Source: CAWBRT01 sp963696525 (GTDB taxonomy: Bacteria; Acidobacteriota; Terriglobia; Terriglobales; Acidobacteriaceae). Taken from it: 64,000 nt of DNA. Below the pieces are notes generated by a model. It was not told the origin of the DNA. It ran no database searches and saw only the letters and a list, made by a program, of their open reading frames with translations. The position numbers and the translations under genes are program-made. The stretch is from NCBI GenBank assembly GCA_963696525.1, contig CAVOKO010000009.1:124001-188000 (forward strand), read 5' to 3'. Below are positions 9,601 through 21,646 of this stretch, piece after piece. Each line of letters starts with the position of its first letter. The stretch's first letter is position 1.

Positions 9601-10272
9601 CTAGTGTCTCCAACTCCAGCTATAGCCCGCGTAGAGCAGGTTGGAGTCCACGCCCGGATTTCGGTTGGCCGAGTTGGCGTTGGAAATATGATGGAATTTG
9701 TAGCCAATGCTGACCGACTGGTTCTCCCGATGCCAGAGCTGCACACCCGCGCCCCAGCCGACCCCGAAGTTAAATTGCGACGATCCGCTCACCGGAACCT
9801 GGTCGGTGAAATAGAGGACGCCCGCGGTGCCTTCGATGTAAGGCTGGAGAGCGCGATGGCGGCGAAAATTCACCTGTAACCCAATGGGAGAAGTGCCTCC
9901 GCCGTAGATTGCGCGGCTCGTGCCGGCGGCGTCGACCTGCACCAGATGGGTTCCCTGCACCACGTTGACCTGCCGCGGTTGGCTGATGATCGCCACCGGA
10001 ATCATCTCAACCTTGTACTTCAGGGCCCAGTTGCGGCGGGCGACCAGCACCCGCGCATACTGCAAATTGAACTCGAAAAAAGGACGGCCGGTGGTGATGC
10101 CGATCAGCGTCGGATTGTCCGGCGAGTACCCGCCCCAGAAGCCAAGTTCGTTGCTGCCGCGGTCTAGGGAGCGACCATCGGACGCGGCAAAACTTGCCAC
10201 GGCAAAGAACAGCAGGCAAAGGATTACAGCGGCAGTCGAGCAAAGGGCTTTCATCTCTCTAATCCGGCTCAT
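9601..10272 (-). CDS. PagL-like lipid A 3-O-deacylase (acyloxyacyl hydrolase)
   Basis: An outer-membrane barrel enzyme predicted to remove the 3-O acyl chain from lipid A. A signal peptide (CSTAAVILCLLFFAVASFA) precedes an eight-strand-like barrel of about 190 residues. The diagnostic PagL active-site segment is near the C-terminus: IGYKFHHISNANSANRNPG, with the conserved His and Ser of HxSN. The protein ends in aromatic strand residues (YSWSWRH). I place the start at the Met at 10272; the Met at 10254 is an alternative, and the longer frame to 10452 runs through a repeat and is unlikely. It is divergent from the kdsD gene, another lipopolysaccharide-related enzyme. Confidence 0.8.
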   Translation of the reverse strand: MSRIREMKALCSTAAVILCLLFFAVASFAASDGRSLDRGSNELGFWGGYSPDNPTLIGITTGRPFFEFNLQYARVLVARRNWALKYKVEMIPVAIISQPRQVNVVQGTHLVQVDAAGTSRAIYGGGTSPIGLQVNFRRHRALQPYIEGTAGVLYFTDQVPVSGSSQFNFGVGWGAGVQLWHRENQSVSIGYKFHHISNANSANRNPGVDSNLLYAGYSWSWRH

Positions 10273-10450
10273 TTCAATTCTCTCATTTTTTCTGAATCCG
10301 GTTTTTCCGGTTCCTGTTTTTCGTCTGGGGCGTTCCACCCAGCTTACCGGTAAGGGCCAAGGCGCGACCAACAAAAAACACCGGTCTTTCCACCCCAACA
10401 AGCCAATTGGCGGCGCGGCCATGCGGCGATCTGGTACTATTCGTCTTTCC

Positions 10451-11515
10451 ATGAATCACACTGGCGCCAATGTCGTTCGCACCGAAGCGGAGGCCTTGCG
10501 GCAGCTGGCTGACCGCATCGACGGCCCCATGGCCGGGACTTTTTGCCGAGCCGTGGAGTTGCTTTCCGGCTGCGCGGGACGGGTGGTGGTAACGGGCTTG
10601 GGCAAGAGCGGCCTGATCGCGCGCAAGATCGCCGCCACACTCAGCTCGACCGGCACGCCGGCTCTTTACCTGCATCCAGCCGAAGCGCTGCACGGCGATC
10701 TGGGCATGATCGTCCGTGGCGACCTGGTGATCGCGCTCTCGGCCAGCGGCGAAACCGAGGAGATTCTCGAGCTGCTGCCGAACCTCAAACGGCTGGGCAT
10801 CGGGCTCATCAGTTTTACCTGCGACCCGCTCTACCCGCCGGATGCTCACCCCAGCAATCCAAATGCGGGCTTCCACCCCAGCGCTGTCGCGCCGGGGACC
10901 CCAGGGTTGCCGGGGGCCCCGTGCAGCCGCAGTTCGCTGGCGCAGGCCGCCGACATCGCTCTCGACTGCTCGGTGGCCAAGGAGGCCTGCTCGCTAGGGC
11001 TGGCGCCCACCACTTCCACCACGGCGATGCTCGCGCTGGGCGACGCCATTGCCGTCGCACTGTCGGAGAAACGCGGCTTCCGGGCAGAGGACTTCGCCAA
11101 CCTGCATCCGGGCGGGAAGATCGGCAAAAGGCTGACGCGAGTCTCGGCCCTGATGCACACCGGCGACCGAATTCCCAGGATTTCGCCGGGGACGCGCATG
11201 GCCGACGCCATCTTCGAGATGTCGAGCAAACAGCTCGGCATGACGACGGTGGTGGAAGGAGACATCCTCGCCGGGGTGATCAGCGACGGCGACCTGCGCC
11301 GCCTGCTGGAACGCCGCGGCAAAGAGATCCTCGACCTGACGGCGGGCGAATGCATGACCCGGAGCCCGAAAACGATCTCGCCGGACGAGTTCGCCACCGC
11401 GGCCCTGGAGGTGATGGAGCAAAAGAAAATCACCTCTCTGGTGGTCGTGGACGGCGAAGGCCGGGTGCAGGGAGTGCTGCATCTGCACGATCTGTGGGGC
11501 ACGCAGATGATTTGA
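10451..11515 (+). CDS. kdsD: Arabinose-5-phosphate isomerase, KdsD/KpsF family
   Basis: Converts ribulose-5-phosphate to arabinose-5-phosphate, the first step of KDO synthesis for lipopolysaccharide. An N-terminal SIS domain (VVVTGLGKSGLIARKIAATLSSTGTPA, HGDLGMI, ALSASGETEEIL) is followed by two CBS domains (SALMHTGDRIP and GECMTRSPKTISP). The 354 residues exceed the usual ~328. The excess is an in-frame proline-rich insert between FTCDP and SLAQAADIALD, encoded by a dispersed repeat. The start at ATG 10451 gives MNHTGANVVRTEAEAL, matching family N-termini. Whether the insert impairs the SIS domain cannot be told from sequence. Confidence 0.93.
   Translation: MNHTGANVVRTEAEALRQLADRIDGPMAGTFCRAVELLSGCAGRVVVTGLGKSGLIARKIAATLSSTGTPALYLHPAEALHGDLGMIVRGDLVIALSASGETEEILELLPNLKRLGIGLISFTCDPLYPPDAHPSNPNAGFHPSAVAPGTPGLPGAPCSRSSLAQAADIALDCSVAKEACSLGLAPTTSTTAMLALGDAIAVALSEKRGFRAEDFANLHPGGKIGKRLTRVSALMHTGDRIPRISPGTRMADAIFEMSSKQLGMTTVVEGDILAGVISDGDLRRLLERRGKEILDLTAGECMTRSPKTISPDEFATAALEVMEQKKITSLVVVDGEGRVQGVLHLHDLWGTQMI
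10847..10921 (+). repeat. CACCCC..GGGGACCCC repeat inside kdsD
   Basis: CACCCCAGCAATCC, CCACCCCAGCG and GCCGGGGACCCCAGG belong to the palindromic repeat family also seen at 11646, 12425, 21546, 24026 and 50712. It keeps the kdsD frame open and encodes about 30 extra residues. Confidence 0.75.
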
Positions 11516-11983
11516 GGCTTTTTCGCGAAGCACCGAGGTTCGCGAGAATTAGCGCGAAGGTTGAGGGGTATCATTCCGAGCGAGCGCAGGAAAGAAGAAT
11601 CCGCTTTTGTTCTCAGGCGGGAGAAAAGCAGATCCTTCGCTTCTCCACCCCAACAAGCCAACAGCGGGCTTGTCGGGGACCCCGGCTTCGCTCAGGATGA
11701 CACTTCCGAAAAGCTTCTAACGAATGGAACGTATTTCCGGGATGAAGTGGGCCGAAGCGCAGGCGGAGGAATTCATCAGAAAGCCCCGAGCGGGCGCTGG
11801 GTAGGACGGTTCCTTGGGATGTTTCGCTGCGCTCAACATGACAGCACGGGGTCTGTTCTACTGCGCTCAGGATGACACGCCCAAGACTTTCTAAGGAGTG
11901 CGAAGGATTTCCGGAATGAGAGCGAAGCATTTCCGGGACACCGACATCGATTCAGCGCAACTGCGCATGCAGGACAGCCAGCC
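11516..11983. repeat. Repeat-rich intergenic region
   Basis: No gene is seen. The region holds one clear copy of the palindromic repeat family (11646-11690: CACCCCAACAAGCC, a CGGGCTTGTC segment, GGGGACCCC). It also holds several fragments of a second motif, GCTGCGCTCA.CATGAC, CTGCGCTCAGGATGACA and GCTCAGGATGAC, in the same orientation. Fragments such as ATTTCCGGGATGA recur (around 11734 and 11910). It looks like an accumulation site for small dispersed repeats. Confidence 0.65.
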
Positions 11984-12274
11984 ATGACTTATGTACCGCA
12001 GCAGGAGATTCGCATCAGCAACACGGCGGATTATCGCGAGCGCTATGCCAACAGCGTACAGGTGCGCGTGAATGTCTGGGATTTTTTTCTGGTCTTCGGC
12101 ACACTTCAGCCCAGCGAGACGCACGTCGAGGTGCAGAACTTTCAGGGTGTCTACCTCAGCCCGCAGCAAGCCAAGGCGCTTGCCGGGCTGTTACAGCAAA
12201 ACGTCGCCAATTACGAGCAGGCGTTTGGGGAGATCAAACTGGATCCGAAGATGGCGCCGGGGCCAGTCCACTAG
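11984..12274 (+). CDS. DUF3467 family protein
   Basis: A 96-residue protein with no signal or membrane segment, matching the DUF3467 pattern: an N-terminal QEIRISNTADYRERYANSVQV, a strand DFFLVFGTLQP and a helix LSPQQAKALAGLLQQNVANYE. The family has no assigned biochemical function. It sits between repeat blocks and has no operon partner. Confidence 0.8.
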   Translation: MTYVPQQEIRISNTADYRERYANSVQVRVNVWDFFLVFGTLQPSETHVEVQNFQGVYLSPQQAKALAGLLQQNVANYEQAFGEIKLDPKMAPGPVH

Positions 12275-12315
12275 CAGCAACTGGGCAGCCATGCGTTTGG
12301 GAAGAAGCGACAACT

Positions 12316-12486
12316 ACCTCAGGGGCTAAAGCCCGCTCTCTTGTTGGCTCTGGACGGCGCGGCTAAAGCCACGTCCCTTCAAAGAACGATTGGCGAAACA
12401 GGCTGTGGACGGCGTGGCTCAAGGCACCCCAGCAAGCCAGATACACGCTTGCTGGGGACCCCGCAAAGCCGCTCCCTTTCAAAGAA
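12316..12486 (+). repeat. GGGGCTAAAGCCC repeat with a nested palindrome
   Basis: A second copy of the repeat at 9476: CTCAGGGGCTAAAGCCCGC ... CCCTTCAAAGAA, followed by a second unit (GGACGGCGTGGCTCAAG ... CCCTTTCAAAGAA). The second unit is interrupted at 12425-12463 by a palindromic element with an 11-bp perfect stem, CCCCAGCAAGC/GCTTGCTGGGG, ending in GACCCCGC. Confidence 0.75.
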
Positions 12487-12504
12487 ATATTTATGCGACC
12501 AGTT

Positions 12505-13215
12505 CTAGACCGCTGCGCCATCTGTCGCCGGCGCGGAGAGCAGTTGGCGGGCGGTCAGGAAGATATGCTCGAACATGGCGACCGTTAACTTTCCGGTGGC
12601 GGTGTTTTGATTCGAAGGATGATAGGAAGCCAGCAAGATGACCCGGTTCGGCAGCGTGTAGCTGGCGCCGTGAGCGAAGCGGTAAAGGCTCTTGCTTTGC
12701 AGCACGCCGGTCCGCTTCAGATGATTCAAGTAGGCATCGAAGCCGATCCGGCCCAGCGCGACGACCACCTTCAGGCGCTTCAGGGCTTCTAATTCGCGGT
12801 CGAGAAAGGGAGCGCAGTTGGCGAATTCAAGCGGCAATGGCTTGTTATCCGGAGGGGCGCAGCGTACGGCGGCGGTGATGTAGGCGTCCAGCAGGCGCAG
12901 CCCGTCGTCGCGGCTGTCGGCATTAGGCTGCGAGGCGAAGCCGGCGCGGCACAGGATTGGGTACATGAAGCGTCCCGAGGAATCGCCGGTAAACGGACGG
13001 CCGGTGCGGTTGCTGCCATGGGCTCCGGGCGCGAGTCCGAGGATGACCACCCTGGCCCGCGGGTCGCCGAAGCCGGGAACCGGCTTGGCCCAGTAAACCT
13101 GATCGAGATAGGCGCGGCGCTTTTCGCGTCCGACAGTTTCACGAAACTCGACCAGACGCGGACAGAGCCGGCAAAGCACCACTTCCCGGTTGAGGACCTG
13201 CAGGGCAGACGGCAT
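12505..13215 (-). CDS. Uracil-DNA glycosylase, family 5 (UdgB-like)
   Basis: A base-excision-repair glycosylase removing uracil and related deaminated bases. The 236-residue protein has the family motif GLAPGAHGSNRTGRPFTGD with the substrate-binding loop, and the second motif SYHPSNQNT. Four cysteines able to hold an Fe-S cluster are present: CRLCPRL at the N-terminus, VRCAPPDNKP and FANCAPFL. The absence of the family-1 catalytic Asp motif and the presence of GLAPGAHG point to family 5 over family 4. It is monocistronic on the minus strand. Confidence 0.87.
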   Translation of the reverse strand: MPSALQVLNREVVLCRLCPRLVEFRETVGREKRRAYLDQVYWAKPVPGFGDPRARVVILGLAPGAHGSNRTGRPFTGDSSGRFMYPILCRAGFASQPNADSRDDGLRLLDAYITAAVRCAPPDNKPLPLEFANCAPFLDRELEALKRLKVVVALGRIGFDAYLNHLKRTGVLQSKSLYRFAHGASYTLPNRVILLASYHPSNQNTATGKLTVAMFEHIFLTARQLLSAPATDGAAV

Positions 13216-13604
13216 GAACCTATTCTAGTTCTAGGCGCTACTAGGCGCTTGCGGGTTAGGGGCTGGCGGCTTGGCGTGGAGCGCAGAAACGGATGCTGGC
13301 AGCGCGGCGTGCTTGTCGGCAACCGCCAGGTTCGGGCGACAAATAACGGCCGGCAATCGCCATGAGTCCACCGACGCGCATACAATGGGACAAGAGGATG
13401 GAGTCCATTCAACCGCCCAACGCGTCAGGTTGATCCGTCAGCTCCGAAGAAGACAAGAATTCCATGCTGGTTGTACGGGTTTGACCAGGTTCGGTTGCCT
13501 CTCTTACACTTACACTGGTTTTTCGCGTGGCTTGCGCCGACAGTACCGGGCGCGAGCCGCAGGTTTTGGCGCACACTTTACAACCCTGATCCGAAGGCAA
13601 TTCC
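13216..13604. other. Intergenic upstream of tig
   Basis: No gene or clear RNA is recognised in these 389 bases. Promoters for the divergent udg and tig genes should lie here; no strong -35/-10 pair stands out. Confidence 0.4.
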
Positions 13605-14896
13605 TTGAATTCAACAGAAGATAGCAAGACCGCAAGTCCTAACCCCTGTCACCGGGAGGTTTCCGTCGAAATCCCCGCCGATGTGGTGGCCAAAGAAGAA
13701 CAGACGGTTATCAGCGAACTGCAGAAACATGCCCGGGTCCCGGGCTTCCGGCGGGGCAAGGTTCCGGCCGGCGTCATTCGCCAGCGCTTCGGCGAAGACA
13801 TCAAGAGCGAACTCGTCGAGCACCTGGTTCCGCGTTACTTCCGGCAGGAAACCGAAAAACAACACCTGGTCCCGGTTTCGCAGCCGCAGGTGACCGACAT
13901 CGATTTGGCCGGAGGCCAAGCCATGCGTTTCAAGGCGAGCTTCGAGGTCTTGCCGGAGATCGACGTCACCGGTTACCAGGAGATTCATCCGGAAAAAAAG
14001 GAAATCGCGGTGACCGACGAAGAGGTCGAGCAGGCGCTTGAAAACCTTCGCGAGCAGCACTCGACCTACGAAAACGTGGCCGAGGACCGTCCGCTGCAGG
14101 ACGGCGATTATGCCCAGGCCGGGTTCAGCGGAACCTCCGGGGAAGCCGACGCCCAGCCGATGAACGTGGATGAAGTGCTGGTGGAGATCGGCGGCAGCAG
14201 CACCATGAAGGAGTTCAGCGACAACCTGCGAGGGGCCAAGGCGGGCGAAGCAGCGCAGCTTCGATGTCACCTACCCGCAGGATTTTTCGGACAAACGGCT
14301 GGCCGGCAAAACGGTCCACTACGAAGTTCAGATTAAGAGCATCAAACATAAAAGTACGCCAGAGCTGACCGACAGCTTTGCCAAGGAAGTCGGCAGCGAA
14401 TTCGAATCGCTGGAAAATTTGAAAACCCGTATACGGGAGAGCATCGAGACGGGTAAGCAGCAGGAAGAGGAGCATCGGGCGAAGGACAAGCTGGTCGAGG
14501 ACATGGTGACCAAGTTTGACATTGCCGTGCCCGAGTCGATGGTCGAACAGCAGATCGACACGCGTCTGGAGCGGGGGCTGCGGGCCTTGGCCGCACAGGG
14601 CATGCGAAGCGAAGATTTGAAGCGCATGGACCTGGGCCGCTTACGAGAGGGCCAGAGGCAGGCCGCACGCCGCGAAGTCCAGGCATCTCTACTGCTCGAT
14701 AAGATTGCCGACCTGGAAAAGGTCGAAGTCAGCGACGAAGAGCTGAATAAGGAAATCGAGTCACTCGCCAAGCAGATGCAGCAGCCGGCGGAGAGCTGTC
14801 CGTAAACGGCTAGAGGAGAACGGCTCGGTCGCCCGTATACGGGCGCGGATCAGGAACGACAAGACGCTGGAAATGCTGTATGGCAGGGCGGGGTGA
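13605..14896 (+). CDS. tig: Trigger factor, frame-broken twice
   Basis: Ribosome-associated folding chaperone and peptidyl-prolyl isomerase. The N-terminal ribosome-binding domain carries the signature loop GFRRGKVP in HARVPGFRRGKVPAGVIRQ. The middle region is the FKBP-like domain (PLQDGDYAQAGF and, after the shift, SFDVTYPQDFSDKRLAGKTV), and the rest is the C-terminal helical chaperone arms. One indel near 14262 and a second near 14795 must be corrected. After the second, the frame continues as VRKRLEENGSVARIRARIR and ends at TGA 14894-14896, the expected conserved C-terminus. The start is a TTG at 13605; other starts are possible. It opens the conserved order tig-clpP-clpX-lon. Confidence 0.92.
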
Positions 14897-15078
14897 TTTT
14901 GGGTGAAGTAGAACCGGCAGACGGGCGATTCCGGAGCAGAAGCCGTGCTGGGGGCAGGATTCCCCGGCGGCGGTGAATCGCAGTATTATGGATTTGTCAT
15001 GATGATGAACTGGGGCGCGCGGGCTGGGAAGCGTGGCGCTCCGGCAAAGCCGTTTTCAGCAGAAAAGGAGCGAACCTA

Positions 15079-15669
15079 ATGCTTGTGCCCATGGTAGTCG
15101 AACAAACCAGCAGGGGCGAGCGCGCGTATGACATCTACTCCCGCCTGTTGCGGGACAACATCATCTTTCTGGGGACTCCGATTGACGACCAGGTCGCCAA
15201 TCTGATCATTGCCCAATTGCTTTTCCTGGAAGCGGAAGACCCCGAAAAGGACATTTCGCTCTACATTAATTCGCCTGGCGGCTCGATTACGGCTGGCATG
15301 GCGATTTACGATACTATGCAGTTCATCCGGCCGGACGTGGTCACCATCTGCATCGGGCAGGCGGCGAGCATGGCGGCGTTGCTGCTGGCGGGTGGTGCCG
15401 CGAAAAAGCGGTTTGCGTTGCCTACCTCACGCATTCTTATTCATCAGCCGCTCATTATGGGCGGTGGCATTTCCGGCCAGGCGACCGATATCGATATACA
15501 AGCGCGTGAAATTCTTCGCATGCGCGAGATCACCAACCAGTTGCTGGCCAAACACAGCGGCCAGATCCTGGAGAAGGTGGAGCGCGACGTGGAGCGCGAT
15601 TTCATCATGAACGCTCAGCAGTCGAAGGAGTACGGGCTGATTGACGAGATCATTTTCAAGCATCGCTAG
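15079..15669 (+). CDS. clpP: ATP-dependent Clp protease proteolytic subunit
   Basis: The 196-residue housekeeping ClpP, which forms the tetradecameric peptidase chamber fed by ClpX. The catalytic triad is visible: Ser in GQAASMAALLLAGG, His in RILIHQPL and Asp in VERDVERDFIMNA. NSPGGSITAGMAIYD is the substrate-binding strand. The ribosome-binding site AAAAGGAG precedes ATG 15079. It lies directly upstream of clpX. Confidence 0.97.
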   Translation: MLVPMVVEQTSRGERAYDIYSRLLRDNIIFLGTPIDDQVANLIIAQLLFLEAEDPEKDISLYINSPGGSITAGMAIYDTMQFIRPDVVTICIGQAASMAALLLAGGAAKKRFALPTSRILIHQPLIMGGGISGQATDIDIQAREILRMREITNQLLAKHSGQILEKVERDVERDFIMNAQQSKEYGLIDEIIFKHR

Positions 15670-15957
15670 ACTGTTAGGGTATGAGGCTGCCTGCCGGGCT
15701 CGGGTAGTTACCTCGATGCACTAATGGACACTTCCATTGGGCGCGAAGTTGTAGTTCAATGGGCGAGCCAGATGCAGCGATGGACGCCCCAGCAGTGTGA
15801 CAGCGGCGCTGGTGGGCGAAGCTGGTTACGATGGGCGAGCGGGAACATTGCCGCCGAGCCTTGACACAACCGGCGAAGTAAGAGATCGGCAAGTGCATGT
15901 CTGCCCCAACGCGCGGCGCGCGTCGAGGGACCCCGTGGTAAGTATTCGAGGAGTCAC
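15670..15957. other. Intergenic clpP-clpX, nothing recognised
   Basis: A 288-base spacer, long for a clpP-clpX pair. No terminator or gene is seen. A separate clpX promoter is possible. Confidence 0.4.
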
Positions 15958-17230
<1,273 letters not shown>

Positions 17231-17579
17231 CCAGTTGACTTCTGCTCGGACAAAAGGGCTTGGGCGAGCCCTTTTCTTGTCTGGGGCGATGTTCCGGCAT
17301 CGTGGTTATTACGAAAGGTCAGGGTACCCCAGCCTGGTGGTTACCGGCATGACGGCCGCGGATGAGTCGGGTCTGCGATGGCGTTTTGGCAAAATTCTCT
17401 CTGCGAAGGCGTTCCCGAATCAGAATTGATCATCGAAACAATTAGGGACTGTATCGAAGGGGTTACTGCAGTCCTGGCCGGTGGTTGCCGTAGGATGTCT
17501 CATGTAGTAGGCTCAAACTAGCGCGTGGGCCCTGGAGCGTGATCGAACTGAAGACGGGCCAAACAGGGAGCTGTACCGA
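17231..17579. other. Intergenic clpX-lon with terminator
   Basis: It holds a terminator (separate entry) and the upstream region of lon. No coding sequence is supported. Confidence 0.5.
17253..17280 (+). terminator. Intrinsic terminator after clpX
   Basis: An 8-bp stem AAAGGGCT/AGCCCTTT with loop TGGGCG, followed by TCTTGT. It starts 23 bases after the clpX stop. Confidence 0.8.
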
Positions 17580-19988
<2,409 letters not shown>

Positions 19989-20005
19989 CCGCAAGCAAGT
20001 TCGAA

Positions 20006-20063
20006 CCCGCCGAAGCGGCGTCTGCAATGAGTTATCGTTGAGGCCAACGCGGCGGGCTTTTTC
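20006..20063 (+). terminator. Probable terminator after lon
   Basis: CCCGCCG (20006) can pair with CGGCGGG (20050-20056), followed by CTTTTTC. An inner hairpin CGTTG-AGGC-CAACG lies within the loop. Confidence 0.5.
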
Positions 20064-20145
20064 GTCTCTGTTGGTGTGCGTCGAAGGGTGTGTGCTCAAG
20101 CGATAGGCCCGCATCTGAACCCATTGCAGTGGAGTTGGCCGGAAG

Positions 20146-20757
20146 ATGAAGGTCCACACACGGTTTCTCTTAAGCGCATTGGATGAACGGCATTTCCCCG
20201 CCACAAGTTCACCGGAGATCGCGTTTCTGGGGCGGTCGAACGTGGGCAAGTCCAGCCTGATCAATTCGCTTGCCGGCGTGAAGATTGCCAAGACCAGCAA
20301 CACGCCGGGCCGTACCCAGGCGATCAATTTCTTTGAAGTGCGTTGGCCGGGACATCCGAAACCGGATTTGTTCTTTGTGGACCTGCCTGGATACGGCTAC
20401 GCGCGCGTCCCACGCGAAATTACCAATGGCTGGCAGGGATTTGTCGACCCGTATTTGAGGCATCGGTCGACGCTGGCGCTTTGCCTATGCCTGGTTGACG
20501 CCAATGTTCCAGCCCAGAAGAGCGACGCACAACTGATTGAGTTTTTGCGCTATATGGACCGCCCCTTGCTGGTAATTGCGACCAAAGCGGACAAGGTGGG
20601 TTCGCGCCTGCAGACAGCGCTCGAAAAATTGCAGCAGGGGCTCGGCGTCGATAAGGTCCTGCCGTTTTCCTCCAAGAACGGGCTGGGCAAGGACGAGTTG
20701 TGGAAACGGATGCGCATGGCCGTCGAGCGTTCGGACGAGGAATCCAGGGTCGGTTAA
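20146..20757 (+). CDS. engB: Ribosome-biogenesis GTP-binding protein EngB/YsxC
   Basis: An essential small GTPase needed for large-subunit ribosome assembly. The 203-residue protein has G1 GRSNVGKSSLINSL, switch region KTSNTPGRTQAINFF, G3 DLPGYGYARVP, G4 TKADKVG and G5 FSSKNGLG, all in standard order. It begins 157 bases after lon and probably has its own promoter, as a terminator-like hairpin intervenes. Confidence 0.96.
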   Translation: MKVHTRFLLSALDERHFPATSSPEIAFLGRSNVGKSSLINSLAGVKIAKTSNTPGRTQAINFFEVRWPGHPKPDLFFVDLPGYGYARVPREITNGWQGFVDPYLRHRSTLALCLCLVDANVPAQKSDAQLIEFLRYMDRPLLVIATKADKVGSRLQTALEKLQQGLGVDKVLPFSSKNGLGKDELWKRMRMAVERSDEESRVG

Positions 20758-20878
20758 CGCTGATAAGACAAGCAGCGTTGCCTACGAGCTACCCGGCGGG
20801 TTCGGGTTCAGAGTGGGTGTGTGCCGCCGGACTACCCAGGCAACCGACAGATTTCGGCAGGCGGCTCAAACCCCGCCC

Positions 20879-21532
20879 TCAACTGCCGATCAGCGGCACG
20901 AAGCGGCATCCGCCAAGGTTGGTCGCGATGAGTTGGCCGACGGCCTTCTGTAGCAACTGCAAATGCTGAGAATCCTCGCTGCCGACCGGTAGAACGAGCC
21001 TCCCGTCTTCGGAGAGCTGCTGGAGCAAGGGATCGGGCACCACGGCAGCGGCGGCAGCCACGATGATCCGCTTGAAGGGCGCCGAATGCGGCAGACCTTC
21101 GCTTCCGTCTCCCACACTGACTTCGATGTTGCGATATCCCAGACGGGCAAAGTTTGCCTGAGCCCGCATGGCGAGCGACGCAACCCGTTCCACGGTCAAG
21201 ACGCGGGTTGCGATGCAGGAGAGCACCGCCGCCTCATATCCGGTTCCGGTCCCGATCTCCAGTACCGTATCGCCGGCTTCGGCGGCCAAGGCTTCGATCA
21301 TGAAGGCGACGATGTAGGGCTGCGAAATCGTCTGGCCTTCGCCGATGGGGAGCGGGTGGTCCGCGTAGGCTTCGCCCCAGGCTTCCGGCGGCACAAATTC
21401 GTGACGCGGAACCGTTGCCATGGCCTGCAGCACGCGTTCGTCGCGAATACCGCGATTGCGGAGCTGCTCCGCGACCATCCGGGCTCTCGCTTGGAGGAAC
21501 GGATCGGGCTGGCTGAAGTGGTCGATTGGCAT
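20879..21532 (-). CDS. pcm: Protein-L-isoaspartate O-methyltransferase
   Basis: Repairs isoaspartyl residues in aged proteins using S-adenosylmethionine. The 217-residue frame starting at MPIDHFSQPDPF has the SAM-binding motif VLEIGTGTGYEAAVL, the family segment PRHEFVPPEAWGEAYADHPLPIG with GQTISQPYIVA, and KRIIVAAAAAVVPDPLL. The open frame runs upstream to 21622, but that extension is repeat sequence, so I use the internal Met at 21532. It is convergent with engB and downstream of tamB on the same strand. Confidence 0.93.
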   Translation of the reverse strand: MPIDHFSQPDPFLQARARMVAEQLRNRGIRDERVLQAMATVPRHEFVPPEAWGEAYADHPLPIGEGQTISQPYIVAFMIEALAAEAGDTVLEIGTGTGYEAAVLSCIATRVLTVERVASLAMRAQANFARLGYRNIEVSVGDGSEGLPHSAPFKRIIVAAAAAVVPDPLLQQLSEDGRLVLPVGSEDSQHLQLLQKAVGQLIATNLGGCRFVPLIGS

Positions 21533-21545
21533 GAAGCAGATTACC

Positions 21546-21620
21546 GCCCCAGCGAGCAGAGCCTCGCCGGGGACCCCGTATTCACCCCAGCGAGCGAGCC
21601 TCGCCGGGGGCCCCGTGTAC
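21546..21620. repeat. Two tandem copies of the CCCCAGCGAG..GGGGACCCC repeat
   Basis: GCCCCAGCGAGCAGAGCC, TCGCCGGGGACCCCG, then CACCCCAGCGAGCGAGCC and TCGCCGGGGGCCCCG: two successive units of the dispersed palindromic family, lying between tamB and pcm. Confidence 0.8.
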
Positions 21621-21646
21621 ACGGATACAGTCTACGCCGCCATGGC

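Noticed and set aside
21533..21622. 30-residue N-terminal extension of Pcm
   Set aside because: It is encoded by the dispersed palindromic repeat; the internal Met matches family N-termini.
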